Positions 10,945-21,500 of a stretch of DNA of 33,455 nucleotides are shown piece by piece. The first letter of the stretch is position 1. Each line of letters opens with the position of its first letter. The stretch is from Ophiothrix spiculata (lineage: Eukaryota; Echinodermata; Ophiuroidea; Amphilepidida; Ophiotrichidae). A model generated the notes under the pieces. The model was not told the origin of the DNA. It saw only the letters and a program-made list of their open reading frames with translations, and searched no databases. The position numbers and the translations under genes were made by a program. The stretch is from NCBI GenBank assembly GCA_000969725.1, contig JXSR01S007561.1. One strand, written 5' to 3'.

Positions 10945-11905
10945 TAAAACACGAAGTTGCTATAGCATACTAATCCGTAAATAAACATGGAATAGGGCCT
11001 TTTAATTGTCAAATGGGTCTATTGTTAAAATTGACTTAAAATACACAAAAAGATTACATTAATTAAATTAAAATTGAAAATTAAAATGAAATAAAATTGT
11101 AGATAGCCTACACAAAAGTTTCCACATGATATCCTACTCTATCATGTTTTACACATAATAAAATGCAAGAAAGCTGGCAAGAACTTCAAATTGTTAAAAA
11201 AATGGGAAAAAGTAGGCTATACTTAAATTCCATCTAAAACTTGACCGTAACCATGACCCGATCCTAACTAAAATATGATCCGCCCCTAAATTACCAACCA
11301 TGACCGACTCTAGCCCTAAACTTACCTTAAACCTAAACCATAACCTTAAAATTCTGGATGGGACCTGGAGTAGACCTATACATGTACTTTGACCAAAAGC
11401 TGCAAATTTATTTTAAATGTATACATAATTGTATATTGAAAGTCATGATGCAGATTTAGAAAAGTTTAAGGCTACAAAATTAATGAATTTGTGTTTCATG
11501 ATATGATCCATGTTAACATATGTTTGATAATGCAAATTCCCCATTTAGCCATGCCCAGTGATTGATTGCATATTATTCTGTTTTGAGTTTTCACACTTGT
11601 GTTCACTATTGTTAACTTTCATAACAATTATTCTCCATTCCTTAATAACTCTCCATTCGTGTAAATTCACGAATGGAGAGTTATTGTTTAACGCTCCATT
11701 CCTACAAAATAATGGAGCGAAAAAACAATAAGGTGAGGTCTCAGATGGGTGTTAAAGAGCTAAGCAGTAGCAATTCAGATAAGGATAATACCGAGTATTC
11801 ACATCATTCTTGGGGAAGAATTGCTGAGGGCGAAGCCCGAAGCAATTTCCCCCAAGAATGGTGTGAATACGAGGTAATTATCCGATTTAACACCCATCTA
11901 AAAAC
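10945..11905. repeat. Right part of ~2 kb repeat, copy 1
   Basis: It resumes after the LINE at AAGTTGCTATAGCATAC and matches 12793-13516 block by block. It includes a degenerate CCCTAA-like patch (11240-11345), a perfect 18-bp hairpin (11644-11661 with 11668-11685), a second hairpin (CGCTCCATT/AATGGAGCG) and the sequence GGTGAGGTCTCAGATGG. The last part, 11743-11899, is a long imperfect palindrome with arms closing on AGATGGGTGTTAAA. Confidence 0.8.
11743..11899. repeat. Long hairpin (fold-back)
   Basis: The outer arms AGATGGGTGTTAAA / TTTAACACCCATCT are perfect. A long inner arm pair (about 11783-11824 with 11840-11883) folds around GGGCGAAGCCC. It could be a MITE or the terminus of the larger repeat. 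The second copy of the repeat is cut off inside this hairpin at 13516. Confidence 0.8.
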
Positions 11906-12021
11906 TGAACAGGTCTAGACGTAAACATATTGATGTAGCTTTTTAAATTGCTAAATATAAATTTGCATAACAAGTAAATCTTGAGAAAGTTCACAATTGG
12001 ATGATCAAATAATTCTGTCAA

Positions 12022-13516
12022 TACTTTATTCATTTTAATAAGTTGCCACTGTTCTCTTCAGATGGGAGGAAAGATAGGCTAAACCTAAACCAGTCCTCAA
12101 CGATGTTGTATGTTATTGGACTATATTTATTATTGGAGCAGTGCTTTAAAAAGTTACCACTGGATTTATTAACTAAACTCATCATGTGGAATATAATACC
12201 ATTGGATTTATTTAATAATTGGGACAGTCTTTTACATGTATACCAATTAAAAGATATCATTGGTGCTTTGCAGCCATCCCTGTAACACTGAAATGGGTAA
12301 GTTTAAAGAGTTTGATCAGCTTGCCAGGATCTAATAGCTAGCCTGATTAACACTCATCCAAATTAGGCCTGAATGTATTGAAGACATTTCAAATGGAAAG
12401 TAAAACGTGTTTCCCATTCGGAAAAAACATATTGCAAAAGAAAAGAAAGATATGGGGACAAGAACAAAGAAAACCTAAAAGAAACCCAAACATTAAGCAA
12501 TAAATCCATAATGGATGAGTTTAAGGTAAATCCAATCCAGCGGAACATTGACGTAAAATTGGATATAAACATTAGGTCTACATACATAAATTTAGGAATA
12601 TCTATGCTACTGCACTATGCTTTCTACAAAAACAAACACCACGTAATATCCCTCAGTTAAAGAAAAAAACACACCCTGAATAATGGGGAAAAGTCCAGAT
12701 TATTCCTACATACATATTCACTATTTATCTATCATAAATGCTGCACATAGAAATGAAAATTTCAAAATTATCCATAGCAAGGATGATTCATGTAAAACAC
12801 AACGTTGCTATAGCATACTCCTAAATACAACATGAAATGTTATTAGATTTAACTTATAATGCACAAAAAGGTGAAATTATTAAAATAAAAATTAAACATT
12901 AAAATAAAATAAAATTGTATATACTAAGCCTACAAAAACGTTGCTACATGATAGGCCTAAACTATATCATGTTTTACACGTAATAAAATGCAAGACAGCT
13001 GGTAAGAGCTTCAAACTATTTTTTTTTAAATGAAAAAAGTATATTTTAGATCCCATCCAAAACTTGACCCTAACCCACTTAACAATGATCCGAAAGCCTC
13101 ACCATAACCCGACCCTGTCCCTAAACATACCCTAACCATAAACACTAAAATTTCAGATGGGACCTGAAGTATACTTGGTCAAAAATGTGCAAATTTATAT
13201 TAAATGTGTAATAATTGTATGTAAAAGTCATGACGCGGATTTAGAAAAGTAATAGGCTACAAAATAAATAGAATTAGTGTTTCATAATATGAACCATTTT
13301 AACATGTTTGACAATGCAAATTTCCAATTTAGCCAAGTCCATTGATTGATTGCATAATGTTTTTGCTTTTCACACTTCTATAACATAACAACTCTCCATT
13401 CCATAACAACTCTCCATTCGTGTAAATTCATGAATGGAGAGTAATTGTTTAACGCTCCATTCCTACGAAATAATGGAGCGAAAAAACAATAGGGTGAGGT
13501 CTCAGATGGGTGTTAA
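12022..13516. repeat. ~2 kb interspersed repeat, copy 2
   Basis: It is a diverged paralogue of the 5737-6741 plus 10945-11760 segments in the same orientation and order. It carries TAAAACA once at 12793-12799, where copy 1 has the LINE, so it serves as the unoccupied-site reference. It ends at GGTGTTAAA, where a SINE/LINE tail begins. No protein-coding content is recognised in either copy. Confidence 0.8.
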
Positions 13517-13805
13517 ATTATGTTGTTGTCTCGCAAGTCCCGGGACCGGGGGATGCAATCCACTATGTGTTACGTGCCATCATTTGATTTGTCCGTCCAT
13601 CTAAGGCAGCCCCACCCAGGTTATGAGAAGCTGCACAAAGGGTGAATATTACAACCGAAGTACCGATAGAATGTGCTCTACGGAAGCACTTCTAAGTGAA
13701 GTGAAGTGGTTGTGACGATCTACCTGCAGCGAATCACGAGCGCTTTGTTTCCTATTCGGTCAAAAGGCGCTATATAAATGCCATTTATTATTATTATTAT
13801 CATCG
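13517..13805 (+). mobile_element. SINE or LINE 3'-end fragment with ATT tail
   Basis: The segment ends in AGGCGCTATATAAATGCC followed by ATT repeats. That is the same style of 3' end as the LINE at 6742-10944 (GCTATATAAAT plus ATT). No RT coding is present, which fits a truncated LINE or a SINE that borrows a LINE tail. Confidence 0.65.
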
Positions 13806-13829
13806 GACACCAAGGCCTTCAGGGACCCT

Positions 13830-14412
13830 GCTTATTTCACCCAATGACCTCCAATTTGTAAAATATTCTAGTCACTAAAAATACCTTTGTCACTCAGAGT
13901 CTAGCCACTTTCTTAATTTGATGAAATTGTTTTTTGAAAACCCGACTTTTTATGAATTTCACCCAAAGACCCCCACTTTTTGCACTTTGTCACTAAATGC
14001 CCCGTTTTTAGACCCAATTTGTCACCGAAAGACTTCTACTTCCGAGGTGTTAGATGTCACACGTACATCACTTTCTTATGTGAGTATCTCCAATAGTCCC
14101 ACGTTAAGCTGAGATCACTGATCTCTATGGAGTCGATGTACTGCAGTGAATGAATTTGCAGACAAATTAGTCTCGAAATAAATCCACTTAATAATTTAAA
14201 TTCTTGGTTGAAAATGTATGTGAGCCCTACCAACTTCATGCAAAATTGGGTGATGAATTCTGATCAAGATAAATCTACACTAATACCCCTTCCCAACTTG
14301 CATTTGCTTTCACCGTTTTCAGATAATAATGGGTTCAAAGTCAGCCTTTTCAGCAGGTCACGTTTAAAAAAAATAAAATCTCGTGACCATTTTTTCTCTC
14401 GTTTGGAGAGAC
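13830..14412. repeat. Repeat with CACCCAAAGACCCC-type internal units
   Basis: The left half has loose tandem repeats of a CACCnAAAGACCCC / TTTGTCACTAAATG pattern (13838-14045). The right part (14291-14410) is closely matched in reverse complement at 24853-24970, including CAGCCTTTTCAGCAGGTCAC. This indicates an interspersed family. Confidence 0.65.
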
Positions 14413-14539
14413 TTGGGAGTTAAATTCGCATAATGAGGTCATGAACAGGGTCGCTACGGCTAGACTGCATTAGAATTCTTAATTAAGTCACTGATTTGAC
14501 CTTGTACAGATCAGATATTATTAATGCTATGAACTGAAA

Positions 14540-14920
14540 ATGAGCGGTCATGTTATACGCCGGAGAAGTAGTGACGTCATAATTCATGTAAACCACCCAA
14601 CACGTGCGTTTTGGTTCCAAACAAATGAAATCACACATTCAATCTATGGAGAAAAAGTCAGACTCCTATTTGATACCATAACATTCGTCTAAAACAAAAA
14701 TAAGGAAAAACTTGCCGACCTGGACCCTGCCGTTATTTTCGTTTTCCAACCGAGAAAAATCAGTCCGATTTGTATGTTTACGAACGCCTATTCTGTTATT
14801 ACGTATGATCAGTGGAACCACTCAGGACATGATCATTTGTTTTGAACCAGATCGCACGTGTTGGGCTAATTATCATAAATGCGACGTCACTACTTCCCTG
14901 GCGTACATGTATACCCACTG
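14540..14920. mobile_element. Long-TIR MITE with CRE and E-box in arms
   Basis: About 80 bases at 14549-14628 are matched in reverse complement by 14833-14909. The shared motifs are GAAGTAGTGACGTC, CCAACACGTG and AACAAATGA. The left arm carries a full CRE palindrome TGACGTCA (14572-14579) and both arms carry CACGTG. An internal 74-codon frame has no recognised domain. It is duplicated at 15590-15970. Confidence 0.8.
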
Positions 14921-15119
14921 TCCAAAAACACATTAACAATCTTTCCAGCATGATTATGCCTTTTTGAATGTAAGTATTTATCGATGCAAAGGTATACTTA
15001 TGATCTAAGCAGTTGAAAGACTTGTTTTACTAAAAAGTAAAAGCAGTAAAGTTAAACACACAAAATTGTTTCAAAATAAAATTTTGGTGATAAATTTGAA
15101 TTCTCAAATCTGTATTCTT

Positions 15120-15555
15120 TCCCTCGCGGGGGTCAAGACTTGAATAAAACACCAAGCCATGACCACGATTTGAAACTGGTACCTTCTGGTTGCTAGAAGG
15201 ACGCTCCACCACTGAGCTAATAGACCTGATGGTATCGAAGTATCTATAGGCCTCCAGTTCAAATCCACGTTTCTCTTCACTTCCCTAGCGAGAAGAATTA
15301 AATAGAGAAACGAATTATTTCTAGCGAAATAAATATGATAAATTGAAACTTAGTTCTTTCCCTCGCGGGGATCAAGACTTGAAAAAAAAAGCCACGATCA
15401 GGACTTGAACCTTGGACGTCCCGGTTGCCAGGCGGACGTTCTGCCACTGAGCTAACTAGACCCGATGGTATGTAAGCCTTAGATATTAAATCTATAGGCA
15501 TTCAGTTCAAATCCACGTTTCTCTTTACTTCTCTAGCGAGACGCATTAGTTAGAT
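15120..15555 (-). mobile_element. Tandem pair of tRNA-derived SINE units
   Basis: Two related units read on the minus strand. Each has a box A-like TTAGCTCAGTGG (rc at 15209-15220 and about 15444-15455) and a box B-like GTTCAAATC or GGTTCAAGTCC (rc at about 15166-15176 and 15401-15411). Both share flanks GAGAAACGTGGATTTGAACT and CCCCGCGAGGGAAAGAA. The cloverleaf is degenerate, so these are retroposon heads and not working tRNA genes. Confidence 0.75.
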
Positions 15556-15589
15556 AATATTAGGAGCATCTATAGGCCATGAACTGAAA

Positions 15590-15970
15590 ATGAGCGGTCA
15601 TGTTATACGCCGGAGAAGTAGTGACGTCATAATTCATGTAAACCACCCAACACGTGCGTTTTGGTTCCAAACAAATGAAATCACACATTCAGTCTATGGA
15701 GAAAAAGTCAGACTCCTATTTGATACCATAACATTCGTCTAAAACAAAAATAAGGAAAAACTTGCTGACCTGGACCTTGCCGTTATTTTCGTTTTCCAAC
15801 CGAGAAAAATCAGTCCGATTTGTATGTTTACGAACGCCTATTCTGTTATTACGTATGATCAGTGGAACCACTCAGGACATGATCATTTGTTTTGAACCAG
15901 ATCGCACGTGTTGGGCTAATTATCATAAATGTGACGTCACTTCTTCCCTGGCGTACATGTATACCCACTG
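15590..15970. mobile_element. Long-TIR MITE, duplicated copy
   Basis: It is the same element as at 14540-14920, carried along by the 1050-bp duplication. Arms are at 15599-15678 and 15883-15959. Confidence 0.8.
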
Positions 15971-16169
15971 TCCAAAAACACATTTACAATCTTTCCAGCA
16001 TGATTATGCCTTTTTGAATGTAAGTATTTATCGATGCAAAGGTATACTTATGATCTAAGCAGTTGAAAGACTTGTTTTTCTAAAAAGTAAAAGCAGTAAA
16101 GTTAAACACACAAAATTGTTTCAAAATAAAATTTTGGTGATAAATTTGAATTCTCAAATCTGTATTCTT

Positions 16170-16605
16170 TCCCTCGCGGGGGTCAAGACTTGAATAAAAC
16201 ACCAAGCCATGACCACGATTTGAAACTGGTACCTTCTGGTTGCTAGAAGGACGCTCCACCACTGAGCTAATAGACCTGATGGTATCGAAGCATCTATAGG
16301 CCTCCAGTTCAAATCCACGTTTCTCTTCACTTCCCTAGCGAGATGCATTAAATAGAGAAACGAATTATTTCTAGCGAAATAAATATGATAAATTGATACT
16401 TAGTTCTTTCCCTCGCGGGGATCAAGACTTGAAAAAAATAGCCACGATCAGGACTTGAACCTTGGACGTCCCGGTTGCCAGGCAGACGTTCTGCCACTGA
16501 GCTAACGAGACCCGATGGTATGTAAGCCTTAGATATTAAATATATAGGCATTCAGTTCAAATCCACGTTTCTCTTTACTTCTCTAGCGAGACGCATTAGT
16601 TAGAT
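16170..16605 (-). mobile_element. Tandem tRNA-derived SINE pair, duplicated
   Basis: This is the copy of the 15120-15555 SINE pair in the second 1050-bp unit, with the same box A and box B pattern. Confidence 0.75.
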
Positions 16606-16613
16606 AATATTAG

Positions 16614-16760
16614 AGAAGTGAAGAGAAATGTAGATTTGAACTGAAGGAGTATAGATTATCCAACGCTTCAATACCATCGGGTTTCGTTAGTTCAGTGGTA
16701 GATCGTCCGTCTGGTAACCGTGAAGTTCCAGGTTCAGCCAATAACTGCACAACATCTCTT
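16614..16760 (+). mobile_element. Inverted partial SINE copy
   Basis: On the plus strand it shows the SINE leader AAATGTAGATTTGAACTGAA, then CCATCGGGTTTCGTTAG, box A-like TTAGTTCAGTGG (about 16687-16698), and a truncated box B-like GGTTCAGCC. It is opposite in orientation to the adjacent SINE pair. Confidence 0.65.
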
Positions 16761-17049
16761 TTGAGATCATTGTGTTTGTTTTGGGCCGAGGAATAATCCT
16801 GAACCTGCCATATAGACCTGTATACACTTACTCCGCCAGAGATTTGTTATGTTGGTTTAAGGTACTATAATGCATAGGACTTCAAAACCTTATAAGGTGG
16901 AAAATACCCTGGCAAACTCTTGTTACAGGAATTGTTTTCAAAAATGGTAAATCGCTTAATTACCGAAGTTATCATGCTAAAATGACCTCGGATCATTCAG
17001 AAATGGCTTCTGAAGATATAACAAACCAAATAAAATCAAATTAAGGTTA

Positions 17050-17625
17050 TACACATGTTTCAAATTCAAAATGGCCGCCAAATAGGCTGCCAAACAAAAA
17101 AAATCATAAAAATCGAGAAAAAGAAGTCTTAGTAATGCATAATATCATGAATAATCGATAGAAAGATACAACTAGGGCTACTGCAAGATCACTTGTACAC
17201 AAATAATGTAATTTACATATTTCAAAGTCAACATGGTACCCACAATAGGTCCAAAATGGCCGACAAAACACACTTTTATCGATCAAAATGGATTAAAGCC
17301 ATTAAAATAACACTAAAAACATGAACAAAAATCAAAATAACCAATAGCAAAGGGTGTTATGGTTTAGAAAAAGATCCATATTTCTCTAAAAAAGTGTCCC
17401 TAACATCTTTCAAATCCAATATGGCGCACATAATTAGGTACAAAATGGGCGCTAAAATCCATAATTATTAAAGCTCAAAAATAGGTTAGAGATGCACAAA
17501 ACGGTACTGAAGACCTGAAATATTCAAGTACTCAATGAAAAATGGCTTTGAGGATAGTAGAGTAGATTCCAATTTATCTAAAGTGTATTCATATCATCTT
17601 TCAAATCCAATATGGTTTTGTGCAT
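17050..17625 (+). repeat. Loose tandem repeat with AATGGCCGCC-like motif
   Basis: The motif TTTCAAATCCAATATGGC followed by AGGTnCAAAATGGCCG recurs at about 17056, 17218, 17409 and 17601, with spacings of about 160-190 bases and moderate divergence. No coding is seen, and 16761-17050 next to it shows nothing recognisable. Confidence 0.65.
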
Positions 17626-17662
17626 CTCTAACCTATTTTTGAGCTTTTAATATGGATTTTAG
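17452..17662. repeat. ~48-bp inverted repeat
   Basis: Arms 17452-17502 and 17615-17662 are nearly perfect reverse complements (shared GTTAGAGATGCACAAAAC) around a 112-base loop. The right arm abuts the next element. Confidence 0.9.
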
Positions 17663-18130
17663 TGCCCGGGGGGACCACTTATACATGCATGTTGTAACCA
17701 TGCGCGTGAATTGACTTTTCAAAACCACCCTAAGCTAGGATTACTGAGGCTGTCAAAATATACCCTAAACACGGATTTTAGACGTAAAAATATACCCTAA
17801 GCAAGGACGTTGACGTAAAAATATACCCTTAGCAAGAATGTAGAAGTAAAATAAACCATAAGAAAGGTATCGGATCAAATAACACCCTAAAAGAGGACAT
17901 TGATATTTATAGAATTTGGAATTTCTAATAGTGTCATCTCTTTTGTATACCCAAAGAGAGGATTGCAATGGAAATAAGCACCCTAAAAGTCCGAAAATGT
18001 TCTGTTTTGATACCCTAAGTAGGGATCCGCGCGGATCCTTGTTTTGCTTGCAAAAATACCCTAAATCCGCGTTTTCGTTCACGCGGATGATTACAGGTTT
18101 GAATCCGAGTGCCCCCCCCCCCCGGGTTTT
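17661..18130. mobile_element. CCCGGGGGG-ended repeat with internal ACCCTAA units
   Basis: The left end CCCGGGGGGACCACT (17666-17680) and the reverse complement of the right end, a CCCGGG with a G run and CACT (18107-18126), form short terminal inverted repeats. Inside are repeated units of the form ATACCCTAAGCAAGGA plus TTGACGTAAAAAT. There is also a perfect 16-base palindrome GGATCCGCGCGGATCC at 18023-18038 and a hairpin ATCCGCGT/ACGCGGAT at about 18065-18088. No protein domain was recognised. Confidence 0.7.
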
Positions 18131-18182
18131 GGTGGCCATTTTAATACTCTTCAATCCTATCTTAGCTTCTTGATGAATTTTC

Positions 18183-18302
18183 ACATTTTGGCATCAACTG
18201 TGTACAAATATCCTTCCTATTGCAAATGCTTTTGATAAATTAACACAGAAAATCATATAATCATTTTGGCATCAACTGTGTACTAATATACTTCCTATTG
18301 CC
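18183..18302. repeat. Two direct repeats downstream of GPCR stop
   Basis: CATTTTGGCATCAACTGTGT followed by ACWAATATMCTTCCTATTGC occurs at about 18184-18222 and again at about 18263-18301, period 79. On the minus strand this lies in the presumptive 3' UTR of the receptor gene. No clear AATAAA was found close by. Confidence 0.75.
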
Positions 18303-18333
18303 ATTATAGTTCACTGTTGTTCGCTGTCACATA

Positions 18334-18594
18334 TCATACTTCTGTGTCGGCGTTGTTGACATAACAACCGTCATCAATCTCCATGTCAAGATTGGTTTTA
18401 GTAGACATGGTCCCAGATGGGATAGGGTCTACTAAAGTCTTGATGCATTTCTTGAATGATAGAGCAAGTACTACTTCCGACGAAGCTGCTACAACATATG
18501 ATCCATTTGGAGTCATGTGAACTTCTCGAAAACGTCTTGAGACAGAGATAAAATTAGTTCTGTTTGCCAATTTACGACGTAGAATTGACCGCAC
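18334..18594 (-). CDS. GPCR terminal exon: helix 8 and cytoplasmic tail
   Basis: The exon is 261 nt including TGA, entered in phase 0 after TATAATTTTCAG. It begins [15 protein letters not shown], matching the EVRSxLRRKW-type start of helix 8 in the family. It then runs through an S/T-rich tail of about 70 residues and ends NNADTEV. The last three residues T-E-V fit a class I PDZ ligand (S/T-x-V). CRF1-type receptors also end in such a motif. Tail serines and threonines would be candidate desensitisation sites, which is inferred from the family. Confidence 0.88.
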   Translation of the reverse strand: MRSILRRKLANRTNFISVSRRFREVHMTPNGSYVVAASSEVVLALSFKKCIKTLVDPIPSGTMSTKTNLDMEIDDGCYVNNADTEV

Positions 18595-21500
18595 CTGAAA
18601 ATTATAGAAAACTCAATGAGGCATAGGTAAGTTTAATTTTACGTGTGACATGAACAACGGTCGCAACTCTCGACTATTGCGTATTACAGAAAATGAAGGA
18701 AAATATCAGAATGTAATAATGGTAATTATCAAAATATCCCTGATAAAACTAGAGACTTAAAACATTTCTATAAAAGATTTCGTCCCCGTTTCTATTATAA
18801 TTTTTCAGAGCTCAAAAATAGTATCATCAATGAATTTTTTACATGATTATTGAACTTCCAATGATGGATATTTCATCAAAATCATTTTATTTGATATTTG
18901 TTTTCATATATTAGGTGTAAAAATCTACAAATAACTAGTATTTACTTGTACATATTTCTTATTTATCATAACATCATGCCCCACCCCTCTTGTGTTTTCG
19001 AAACTGCCAGCTGTACGAAATGTCATTGGGTACAATTAAACGGTTTTGACGGTTTTTTTTCTCTCTCTCAGCTATTTTGGAACAAAATGCTTAGAAAGTT
19101 CCAAATATCGGAATTTATTTATTTTTCACAGGGAGAAAAATGGAAATTCGAATCCTGGATTCCAACAAAGTTCAATAGAATATGTCGCTATTGAAAAAGG
19201 GTAAACAGTATGAGTCAAAATAAAGTTGATCGAGATTCATGACTTTATAACTACAGATCTACTGATATTTAAAACCATAATGTTGAGCATTTTGTAAATG
19301 TGCAGTCTCTTCTGCTTATTTTTAAAAAGAATGAACAAATCGGTAATTCGTGAGAGAAGTTATGCCTGTTTTAGAAAAGAAACTTTATAAGCTGTCCGCG
19401 GAATTGATTAACAAACTAAATGCAAAGTAAGTATTTTAGCTGTGCATTCATCGATTAGGAACCAATTTCCTTCATTCTTTTTGTTTTTAATCAGAAGAGT
19501 CTGCACATTTACATGTTTCAGAGTGGGTTTGAATATCAGTTGTTCTCTTCTTATGCAGTCATGAATCTCGGTCAACTTCATTTCACCTGTCTATAGGTAG
19601 GAACAGGAATACACAGAAATAACTTTCTTACACTCTAACCTTGTTAACCTTGTTTGTTTATTATACATGCTACCAATATGTTTTCAGGATGCCCCAGATT
19701 TTTAGTTGAGTCACCCCATTACGTGGGTTAATGTTGTATTTTTTGTTTTTGGAAATTGGATTTTGAATTTTATTCCAAATTACGATACAAACGGCACATA
19801 AAATGATAATGTCAACCGAAACTAGAAAGCAGTAAATAACTGATAATGCAATGCCCTAAGAAAAGAATGATAAGTTTATTAGGAAAAAGCAGCCTACATT
19901 AAATTGCATTTTCAACAACAGCATGAACTAAAAGAACCACGATGGCGCTACTGTTGATGATAACAAGTAGGAGAGAGGTTTTTCTCGTCTTGCTGAATAC
20001 AAGCAAAAGAGCCACCTCTATATCTATATCATGATAAAAAAAAAATTGATGTCGCTAACCAATATATACATATGGTAAGTATATTTAAACAAAGATCTTG
20101 AAGATCTTTGATTTAAATGTAATATTTACAACTGAGAGAAGTTGGATTGAAATAATCAAACGCAACAAGGTGCTAACGAAACATTCACTTCGGATACATG
20201 TAATAGTACTACAGGCATTTCTGAAATAGCTTGTATTCCCTTGCTGTAACTGAAAATTCATTTGTATCCTATGATGATATCGTGTGATCTTGCTATGGCC
20301 CATAAACAGGGAATGTTTTCAATCACTGGGAATATTTTCTATCATTATATAACTTCAATTTGATTAAGAGAGTATAAAACCAAGCATTTACGTTGCTTAG
20401 TTTATTTTAGTTTCACTCAAATGTTTTATATAACACCAAAATATATCCGGCCCATTTGATTGGTGGATTGTTCGGGCACCAATATTAAAATAGTATGTTT
20501 ATTTGCTAACAATATTATGACCTACCCTATGAACATTCCGCTTCATTTAATTTAAATGTACAATAAACATGTACGTATAATGAACATGTACAATGAGCAC
20601 GTGCAATGAGCATGTACATTGAATGTGTAAATATGAAGATGAACATGTACACCCATCTGCGTATAATATGATATAGGGGAGCTTGGCCTAATAGAGAGGA
20701 GCGTGGCCTAGCGGTTAGAGCACGGGTCTCGTAATACAGAGGTTGTGGGTTCGAGCCCCAGGCCAGGCGGTTTACGTCTCCTTGTTTCCTTGGGCAAGAA
20801 ACTTTACTCTAATTGCTCCGTGGTTCGGACAGTCACGTTAAGCCGTGGGTCTCCTGTGCGAATGCTCCTTCTTGGAGCGCTGCATACAGTGTATACCTGG
20901 TGAGTCTATGGTCGATGTTCTATATTTTGGGAAATTGTGGGGTTGGTTGACCTTCAGTGTGGGTTAACCGACCACGTGTTACTGCTCACGTGACCAAGGG
21001 ATTATGTCATGACAAAACTGCGACTACGGGGTAAGTTGGAAGCCTCCCAAAAGGGGTCGGTTGGCCCTGTGGCGATCGTAGGCTACTCAATGTGGTAAGC
21101 TAACTCTCTCAGATTCGGTCATTTTGACATTTATGATGTTTAACATGATTTTAATTCTAAACAGATAGATAATTGCGTATAATAGTACGCAATACTGATA
21201 GGATGCATGTAGGTCTAACCAAACAATCAATTCATTACCCAATCTGAAATTCATGACCATAATACCAGACATGCCAATGACTTTCACGTTGATACAACAA
21301 AAACAATATTAGCCCAAAATAATTTACAAACACAGGGTCCTATCAACTGAAATAAACCAGACGCTAACATTAAAAATTCTGTTTCCCTGGCTTCCTTTAA
21401 AACTAATCTTAAAAACACATCCTCACTCAATATAAATCCCATACAATCAACATTTGGTACGAATAAAACTTGATTTTTATGTTTATGTCCATAAACTGTT

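Larger units (their letters stand above)
14529..15563. repeat. 1050-bp-period tandem duplication, copy 1
   Basis: This 1035-base segment is repeated at 15579-16613 with only about 14 differences seen by eye (about 98-99% identity). It contains one long-TIR element and two tRNA-like SINE heads on the minus strand. Confidence 0.92.
15579..16613. repeat. 1050-bp-period tandem duplication, copy 2
   Basis: This is the second copy of the segment starting at 14529. It is followed immediately by an inverted, diverged SINE piece (16614-16740). The arms 16552-16587 and 16614-16649 therefore pair as a hairpin. Confidence 0.92.

Noticed and set aside
11240-11345. Interstitial telomere sequence (CCCTAA-like words)
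   Set aside because: The words are degenerate and irregular, and the same patch occurs in the paralogous repeat copy at 13060-13150, so it belongs to that repeat.
15142-15470. Functional tRNA genes on the minus strand
   Set aside because: Box A and box B are present, but the acceptor and anticodon stems do not close properly, and the units are dimerised and duplicated with common flanks, as SINEs are.
15298-15501. Open frame reading SSVAERPPGNRDVQG
   Set aside because: This is the usual conceptual translation of a tRNA-like SINE head, not a protein.
18898-19194. 98-codon plus-strand frame in the last GPCR intron
   Set aside because: It is antisense to the receptor gene, has no recognisable domain and no sensible start context.
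20697-20775. Functional tRNA-Thr gene
   Set aside because: The promoter boxes are good, but the acceptor and anticodon stems are mismatched and the sequence continues into a SINE body.
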